Of a stretch of DNA of 12,080 bases, positions 1 through 5,014 are shown one piece after another. The notes below the pieces were generated by a model that saw only the letters and a program-made list of their open reading frames with translations, had not been told where the DNA came from and ran no database searches. Each line of letters opens with the position of its first letter. The stretch's first letter is position 1. The stretch is taken from contig SYAK01000470.1 in the NCBI GenBank assembly GCA_005788935.1, positions 1 to 12,080 on the forward strand. The letters are read 5' to 3'. This DNA comes from Pseudomonadota bacterium. GTDB lineage: Bacteria; Myxococcota; UBA9042; PHBI01. The position numbers and the translations under genes are program-made.

Positions 1-713
1 CGCGCCACGAGTCGGTCGAGGCCAGCCTGAATGACGCGGACCCGCGCGACCCGGCGGGTGCTCCAGTCGGCGCGGGAGAAGGCGATCATGTCGTCGAGCC
101 ATGGCCCGCATTCGCGCCGGAGGCGACGCAGCGCGCGGTCGGACCAGCTGTCGTCGTACTGGTTCGTGCGGGCGTGGTTCGCGATGACGAAGGCGATACG
201 TGCGACACGCGTCCCGGCCATGCCGAGGCGGGCGCCGAGGCCCAGGAAGAGCCAGGCCCCCACCGCCTCGTGGCGCCAGAAGGTGACGCCGTCGGAGCCG
301 AAGGTGCGCGTTGCGGGCGTGCCGATGTCATGGCAGAGCGCGACCCAGCGGAGGTCGGGGTCGCGCGGGCACTGGCCGAGCACCTGAAGTGTATGGGCCC
401 AGAGGTCCTTGTGGGGCTGGTCGAGGGGGGCTGACCGGTGGAGCCCGTCCATCGCTGCGACCTCGGGCAGCCAGAGACCGAGCGCCCCCCAGCCGAGGAG
501 GACCGCGAGCGCCTCCGCGGCATGATCATCGGCAAGCAGGGCGTCAAGGGCTGCGAGGAGCCGACCCTCGGACGGTGCCACGAACCGACCGACCTCACGG
601 CGCAGGGCGTCGACCGTCTCACCCGACAGCGCGCCTTCGCGCCCCGAGGCGACCGCGATCGCCCGCTCGACGAGGGCCTCGGGGCTGTCGACACCAACCA
701 TCGGGGCGTGCAT
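1..713 (-). CDS. HD-domain protein, poly(A) polymerase/CCA-adding-enzyme type HD module (partial, C-terminus beyond left edge)
   Basis: Read from an ATG at 713-711, this leftward frame stays open to the window edge for 237 codons. It carries a recognisable HD phosphohydrolase domain: HKDLWAH (H101, H107), then CHDIGTPATR with the HD dyad H128/D129, then WRHEA (H148) and a later IANHAR (H180), ending in a SRADWSTRR segment. This spacing and the wording around it resemble the HD module found C-terminal to the nucleotidyltransferase head of tRNA CCA-adding and poly(A) polymerase family enzymes. Here only about 95 residues precede the HD domain and they contain no GS-x-D-x-D nucleotidyltransferase motif, so the protein seems to be HD-only. 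The usual HDIGKP reads HDIGTP. A metal-dependent phosphohydrolase acting on a nucleotide or RNA 2',3'-phosphate is a family-based guess; the substrate is unknown. It is divergent from the gene at 867. No strong ribosome binding site is visible, and the next in-frame ATG, four codons downstream, is an alternative start. Confidence 0.8.
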   Translation of the reverse strand, partial: MHAPMVGVDSPEALVERAIAVASGREGALSGETVDALRREVGRFVAPSEGRLLAALDALLADDHAAEALAVLLGWGALGLWLPEVAAMDGLHRSAPLDQPHKDLWAHTLQVLGQCPRDPDLRWVALCHDIGTPATRTFGSDGVTFWRHEAVGAWLFLGLGARLGMAGTRVARIAFVIANHARTNQYDDSWSDRALRRLRRECGPWLDDMIAFSRADWSTRRVARVRVIQAGLDRLVA

Positions 714-866
714 AGCAGACGCGCACGCAGACCTTCAAGCGAGCCGCGCAGCCGAGCCGCGGCCGACCCGGTCCCAGCGCCCCTGCGGCCCGCGTCTGGC
801 CGCAGACCGCCGCGCGATCGGTTTCCCGAACTGACATTCGACGCGCGACGTGTTAGTGAACCCCGG
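714..866. promoter_or_regulatory. Divergent intergenic region with a weak promoter-like candidate
   Basis: This 153-bp gap lies between the leftward HD gene and the rightward gene at 867, so it should hold promoters for both. The only AT-richer part is about 821-860. CTGACA at 831-836 resembles a -35 box and TAGTGA at 854-859, 17 bp later, could be a poor -10 box for the rightward gene. The match is weak and promoters of high-GC bacteria often deviate from consensus. No terminator or clear operator was seen. Confidence 0.25.
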
Positions 867-2024
867 ATGCCGGCCTATCTCATCACCTGCGAAGCCAGTG
901 ACGGCGCGGTCACCCACAGCCGTCTCGTGGCGGCCTCCTGGCATGACGCCTGGCAGGCCCTGAGAGACCGGCGCGACGACGCCGACGCGGCCCGCATCCG
1001 CAATCGCAGCGCGGGGGACGTGACCGACGTCGAGATCCACACCCTCCACCAGCGACTGCGCATCCAGAGCGACCCGCACGTCGCCGCGCGCACGACAGAG
1101 GCCCTGCCGACCATCGCGCCGCCTGACGCGGCCGACCGCGCGATCGCGCGACCCGCTCGCGCCGCGGGGGCCGCGACCGTCCGCATCCCCGAGCCGCCAA
1201 CAGGCTCCTCCGAGGCGACCGACGCCCTCATCATCCGTATCCATGGCCGCAGCCCGGAGCTGACACGGCGGACCCCGCAGCAGCCGCTGACGCCGTCGGG
1301 GTTCGACGAGACCATGCCAGCGCTCACCTCGGAGACCTTCCAGGGTCTCTCGAACTGGAGTGGCCGCGAACCCGCGACAGCCGCCACCGTCCGACCGGTG
1401 GCGCGCGCGCGGCGACGACCCGATACCACCGAGGAGAGCCTGCCAGCCCCGCGTGCAGGCCCGCCGGGCTTGCGCGAGCGGCCGACGGTCCCGGACGGCG
1501 CCGCGGCGAGCCCTTCAACCTTCACGCCGATGGCCGACTTCGGCTTCGCGCTCCCCGCCTCGCGCCAGGGCGGACAGCGGCCTCCGGTCGCGGCCGGAGC
1601 CGTCCTGCAGTGGGCGATCGATACGGTGGCCCACCAGGTCCCGGCCCGCCTCGTGCTCGGGCTTGAGGTCGGTCCGCAGGTCGTCACGATCTGGCAGGCC
1701 CGGGGCGAGGGAGATCGCGCCCTGCGGGGAGCCCGCGCAGGGCTTGACCAGTGGCCAGCCGCCCTTGACCTGAGCCAGTCGAGCCGGCTCCGTCTCGCGG
1801 GCGAACCCCTCGTGACCTGGTGGCGCGATCAGGCCGGCGTCCGACACGCCCTCGAGGTGCGGGCGGCGATGTGGACCACCCTCGAGGACGCCGCGACCCC
1901 GACCCGGTCGACAGGCCGACTCGCACTGCTCGTCATCGACCCGCCGCGGTCGTCGGGCTTCACCGAGGGCGAGCTCAGCGCGCTCGGCTACCTCGCACGG
2001 ATGGTCGCGCCGCGCCTCGGATGA
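867..2024 (+). CDS. Unknown protein with N-terminal conserved-looking module, long disordered linker and GAF-like C-terminal domain
   Basis: The 385-residue protein from ATG 867 has three parts. Residues 1-65 (starting MPAYLITCEAS) look folded, with alternating hydrophobic positions. Residues 70-240 are a linker rich in Pro, Ala, Arg and Thr with no recognisable motif, probably disordered. Residues 240-385 resemble a GAF-type sensory fold: an N-terminal helix, beta strands such as RLVLGLEVG and QVVTIWQARG, and a final strand-helix unit of the form LALLVIDPP...GFTEGELSALGYLARMVA, typical of GAF C-termini. No ligand residues or output domain are apparent. The frame is open upstream to 438, but that part runs antisense to the HD gene and has no coding character, so 867 is preferred; no strong ribosome binding site supports it. 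It is followed after 43 bp by the acyltransferase gene, which suggests co-transcription. A signalling or regulatory role is inference; the GAF call is moderately supported and the N-terminal module was not recognised. Confidence 0.7.
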   Translation: MPAYLITCEASDGAVTHSRLVAASWHDAWQALRDRRDDADAARIRNRSAGDVTDVEIHTLHQRLRIQSDPHVAARTTEALPTIAPPDAADRAIARPARAAGAATVRIPEPPTGSSEATDALIIRIHGRSPELTRRTPQQPLTPSGFDETMPALTSETFQGLSNWSGREPATAATVRPVARARRRPDTTEESLPAPRAGPPGLRERPTVPDGAAASPSTFTPMADFGFALPASRQGGQRPPVAAGAVLQWAIDTVAHQVPARLVLGLEVGPQVVTIWQARGEGDRALRGARAGLDQWPAALDLSQSSRLRLAGEPLVTWWRDQAGVRHALEVRAAMWTTLEDAATPTRSTGRLALLVIDPPRSSGFTEGELSALGYLARMVAPRLG

Positions 2025-2055
2025 GGGCGCGGAACGGCAAGCGCGGGACACGACC

Positions 2056-2062
2056 GGAGGAA
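2056..2062 (+). promoter_or_regulatory. Ribosome binding site deciding the GTG start at 2068
   Basis: GGAGGAA lies five bases upstream of the GTG at 2068-2070, close to ideal spacing. It is among the strongest Shine-Dalgarno sequences in the window and supports the non-ATG start of the acyltransferase. Confidence 0.7.
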
Positions 2063-2067
2063 GCGAC

Positions 2068-2742
2068 GTGGACGTGAAGAGACTGACCTGCGAGGCCCTG
2101 TTCGCGCGCGAAGGCTGGACCCTGAAGGGCGCCGAGCTCGTCGCGGGCCACCGCCGCTGCGTCGTCACGGCGGCCCCGCACACCAGCAACTGGGACATCC
2201 TGTACGCCCTCGCGGCCTTCGAGATGCTCGACCTCCCGGTGCGCTTCACGATCAAGCAGGAGTGGATGCGATTTCCGTGGAAGCTGGCCCTCGGCCCGCT
2301 CGGCGGCATCAGCATCGACCGCTCGCCGCGCGATGACGGCCACGGCGGACGCGTGCGACCGAGCATGGTCGAGGCCATGGTGCGCATCTTCACCGAGACG
2401 CCGGGCGACATCGCGGTCATGGTCACCCCCGAGGGCAGCCGGTCACGGCGTCGCGAATGGAAGACAGGCTTCTGGCACGTGGCGCGCCAGGCTGGCGTCC
2501 CGATTCTGCTCGGCTATCTCGACTACGCCCGCCGCGAGGCCGGCGTCGGTCGCGTTATCATCCCGACGGACTTCGAGTCGGACATGCGGGCCATGATGGC
2601 CTTCTACGCGGACATCAGCGGCCGCCACCCGGCGCGCTTCGAGCTCGACGCACGCTTTGCGCCAGGCTCCGCGGCCCCGACCTCCCCACCCGCAACAGGG
2701 CCCGTCAGTCACGACGCCTCGCACCTGGAGGTCCCGCGCTGA
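2068..2742 (+). CDS. PlsC/COG0204-type acyltransferase (1-acylglycerol-3-phosphate acyltransferase family)
   Basis: This 224-residue protein belongs to the PlsC-type phospholipid/glycerol acyltransferases, which move an acyl chain from acyl-ACP or acyl-CoA to a hydroxyl on a lysolipid or similar acceptor at the inner face of the membrane. Motif I is PHTSNWD (H38-x4-D43, the catalytic pair), the GGISIDRS block around residues 79-86 matches the acceptor-binding arginine motif, PEGSRSR at 121-127 is the EGTRS motif, and WKTGFWHVARQAGVPILLGYLDYARRE is the typical region after it. It lacks an obvious membrane anchor and is shorter than E. coli PlsC, but matches a small bacterial subfamily of about 200 residues. 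An insertion (PRDDGHGGRVRPS, 87-99) follows the arginine motif. Residues from about 196 onward are low-complexity. The GTG start is fixed by GGAGGAA at 2056. Downstream lie two envelope phospho-transferase-like enzymes, so the substrate may be an envelope lipid rather than bulk phosphatidic acid; that is inference. Confidence 0.88.
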   Translation: MDVKRLTCEALFAREGWTLKGAELVAGHRRCVVTAAPHTSNWDILYALAAFEMLDLPVRFTIKQEWMRFPWKLALGPLGGISIDRSPRDDGHGGRVRPSMVEAMVRIFTETPGDIAVMVTPEGSRSRRREWKTGFWHVARQAGVPILLGYLDYARREAGVGRVIIPTDFESDMRAMMAFYADISGRHPARFELDARFAPGSAAPTSPPATGPVSHDASHLEVPR

Positions 2743-2836
2743 CAGGCCTCCGAGGTGGCTGTCCCGGCGCGGGTCTCGAGCATCCGCGCGCCGCCTCGGG
2801 ACACGACGACCTCGACCGACCGCAGCGCCATGCGCC

Positions 2837-5014
2837 ATGGATGACGCACAACCCATCCCGGGGTCAAACCCCGGCGCGCTCGCCGCACCGCGCCCGCCCA
2901 TCACAACCGGCCTGCTGGTCGGGGCGGGCGTGCACGCGCTGCTCTTCGGTCTCTCCCTGCTCCTGCACGCGGACGCCGAGTACATGGGCGTCCGGAACGA
3001 CGCGCTGACCGACGCCCTGACGGAGCGCCACAGCGACGCAATCCTGCGCCAGCAGCTCGGGCTCCTCGGGATGTCGCTCGGGATCGGCGCGCTCTCCGGG
3101 GTCATCGCGGCCTTTTGCGTGCCGCCGCTGCTCAGGTTGCGGGGCCGTCCGATCGACCTGTCGGGCCTGACGCGGGCGCGGCGGGTCGGTCTGATCTTCG
3201 CCCTCGTCCTCTGGTTTCATCAGGGGATGCTGCTCGTGTCGATGGCGCGTCACCCCGCGGTCTACGCGCCTGGCGCGACGCAGAGCAGCTGGATCGACCT
3301 GTCGCTGACGCTCGCGGTCGACGGCCCCCCCGAGCCCCTCATCCTGGCGCTGCTGCTCGCGCTGCCCGGACTCGCAGGCGCGTGGTGGCTATGGCGCGCC
3401 GTGCCGGGGATGACACGCCACCTCGTCGCGTCGCCCAAGGCGGCGCGCGTGGCGCTCGGCTGCTCGGTGACCGCTCTCGTGGCGGCCTTCCTGCTCATCC
3501 CCGAGCCGACGCGAGGGGCGCCTGCGCGTCCGCACGTCCTCGTCCTCGCGATCGACTCGCTGCGCGCCGACAACCTCGGGGCGAGCCCGGCCGTGACGCC
3601 GCACCTCGACGCGCTCGCGGCGACGGCCATGCTGTTTCAACGCGCCGTCCCCGCGATCCCGCGCACCTACCCGTCCTGGGCCTCGATGCTGACGGGCCAG
3701 TACCCGCACCACCACGGCATCCGGCACATGTTCCCGATCCCGGACGCATCCGGGAAGGTGGCGGTCGCGCACACACTACCCGAAGTGTTGCGCGCATCAG
3801 GATACCGAACGGCCGCCTTCTCCGACTTCGCGGGCGACGTCTTCACGCGGGCCGACTTCGGCTTCGACCACGTCGAGGCCCCCGCGTTCACGCTCGCCTC
3901 GAACGTGGCCCTCGGCGGCCTCAAGCCGCACCTGCACCTGATGCCCTGGCTCGTCGAGGTCTTCGCGGGCGCGACACACCCCGAGCTGCTCGCCTTCGAG
4001 CGCCTCGCGGACCCGCGGTGGATCACGAAACGCGCCGAGGCGTGGATCGCGGAGGCACAGGCCGACGACCCGACGACCCCGTGGTTCGTCGTGGTCTTCC
4101 TGTCCTCAGGGCATTTCCCGTTCGCCTCCCCCGCCCCATTCTGGAATCGATTTATTGACGGGGACTTCCGCGGACCATCGCGCTTTCACAAGGCGAGCTT
4201 CGGCGATGACCTCGCAGGCCCCGAGCGCGCGGCCGAGGCGGCCCACCTGCGCGGCCTTCACGCGGGCGCGATCGCGGCCTCCGACGCGGCGGCGGGCGCG
4301 ATGCTCGGGGCGCTCGACGCGGCTGGACTGACCCCACACACGGTGCGCGTCGTGACCGCGGACCATGGCGAATGCCTCTACGAGCACGGGCTCGGGACTG
4401 GGCATGGCGATCACCTCTACGGGCGCGGGACCCTCGAGGTGCCGCTCATCGTCGCCGCGCCCGGCCTCGCGCCGCGCGTCGAGGCCGCCCCTGTCTCGCT
4501 GACGGATCTGGCGCCGACGGTCCTTGGACGGCTCGGGCTCGCGCCGACCGCTCCGGAAGACACGCTCGCGGGGCTCGATCTCGCCGCCTCCGGGCCCGAC
4601 GTCCTGGCGCGGCGCGCGGTCTTCACGGAGACGGACCTGTGGTTTCACCCGCCCGAGACGCGGCGCCTCGATGGACGGATGATGCGCTTCGCGGACGGGC
4701 TCGACGCGCTGACCGAGCACCCCGCGAGCGGGCAGATCCACCTGCGCCCCGAGCTCGAGCGGGCCGCCATCGCGGCCAAGCACCGGGCGATCCTGACGAA
4801 CGCGCGCAAGCTCGTCTTCATCCCGACGCGGGACGGGGTGCTGCTCGAGCTCTACGCCCCGCTCGAAGATCCCGGCGACACGCGCGATCTGGCCGAAACC
4901 GAGCCCGCCGTGCGTGACGCCCTCGCCGCGCGCCTCTATGCGTGGATGCGCCAGGACCCGCAGGTCGAGGAGCGCCACGGCTTCATCCTGCCCCGCGCCG
5001 AGGGGTCGCCATGA
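2837..5014 (+). CDS. Five-TM alkaline-phosphatase-superfamily (sulfatase-fold) enzyme with Thr nucleophile, LtaS/EptA-like architecture
   Basis: This 725-residue inner-membrane protein has about five hydrophobic segments (residues 24-44, 75-97, 117-136, 165-187, 204-221), then a sulfatase-fold domain from about 232 that should face the periplasm. Catalytic features are VLAIDSLRADN (D240 metal ligand), RTYPSWASMLTG (T277 aligns with the Cys/Ser of sulfatases), SSGHFPF (H427), TADHGE (D509, H510) and GHGDHLYG (H523, H526). ELYAPLEDPGDTRDLAE near the end is a usual sulfatase-family tail. Thr cannot be converted to formylglycine, and five TM helices plus a Thr-nucleophile domain is the plan of LtaS, EptA and OpgB, which move phosphoglycerol or phosphoethanolamine groups. 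A transferase or phosphodiesterase acting on envelope lipid or glycan is therefore more likely than a sulfatase; the substrate is unknown. ATG 2837 starts 94 bp after the acyltransferase; the frame is open further upstream and the ribosome binding site is weak, so the start is uncertain. The stop overlaps the next gene in ATGA. Confidence 0.85.
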   Translation: MDDAQPIPGSNPGALAAPRPPITTGLLVGAGVHALLFGLSLLLHADAEYMGVRNDALTDALTERHSDAILRQQLGLLGMSLGIGALSGVIAAFCVPPLLRLRGRPIDLSGLTRARRVGLIFALVLWFHQGMLLVSMARHPAVYAPGATQSSWIDLSLTLAVDGPPEPLILALLLALPGLAGAWWLWRAVPGMTRHLVASPKAARVALGCSVTALVAAFLLIPEPTRGAPARPHVLVLAIDSLRADNLGASPAVTPHLDALAATAMLFQRAVPAIPRTYPSWASMLTGQYPHHHGIRHMFPIPDASGKVAVAHTLPEVLRASGYRTAAFSDFAGDVFTRADFGFDHVEAPAFTLASNVALGGLKPHLHLMPWLVEVFAGATHPELLAFERLADPRWITKRAEAWIAEAQADDPTTPWFVVVFLSSGHFPFASPAPFWNRFIDGDFRGPSRFHKASFGDDLAGPERAAEAAHLRGLHAGAIAASDAAAGAMLGALDAAGLTPHTVRVVTADHGECLYEHGLGTGHGDHLYGRGTLEVPLIVAAPGLAPRVEAAPVSLTDLAPTVLGRLGLAPTAPEDTLAGLDLAASGPDVLARRAVFTETDLWFHPPETRRLDGRMMRFADGLDALTEHPASGQIHLRPELERAAIAAKHRAILTNARKLVFIPTRDGVLLELYAPLEDPGDTRDLAETEPAVRDALAARLYAWMRQDPQVEERHGFILPRAEGSP
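5000..5005 (+). promoter_or_regulatory. Ribosome binding site and ATGA stop-start overlap coupling the two phosphatase-fold genes
   Basis: GAGGGG sits five bases before the ATG at 5011. That ATG shares bases with the TGA (5012-5014) ending the upstream gene, giving a 4-bp ATGA overlap. This is the classic arrangement for translational coupling and supports 5011 as the start of the second enzyme. Confidence 0.6.

Noticed and set aside
86..697. A 203-codon minus-strand frame in the HD gene region
   Set aside because: Ser/Arg/Pro-rich; the neighbouring minus-strand frame starting at 713 encodes the HD motifs and runs off the window edge.
438..866. Upstream extension of the GAF-like gene's frame back to 438
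   Set aside because: It lies mostly antisense to the HD-domain gene and is Arg/Pro-rich with no folded character; ATG 867 gives a sensible N-terminus.
2657..2836. N-terminal extension of the five-TM enzyme overlapping the acyltransferase
   Set aside because: Residues are Arg/Pro-rich and would precede the first TM helix with no motif; ATG 2837 gives a short cytoplasmic N-terminus. The start remains uncertain because the ribosome binding site is weak.
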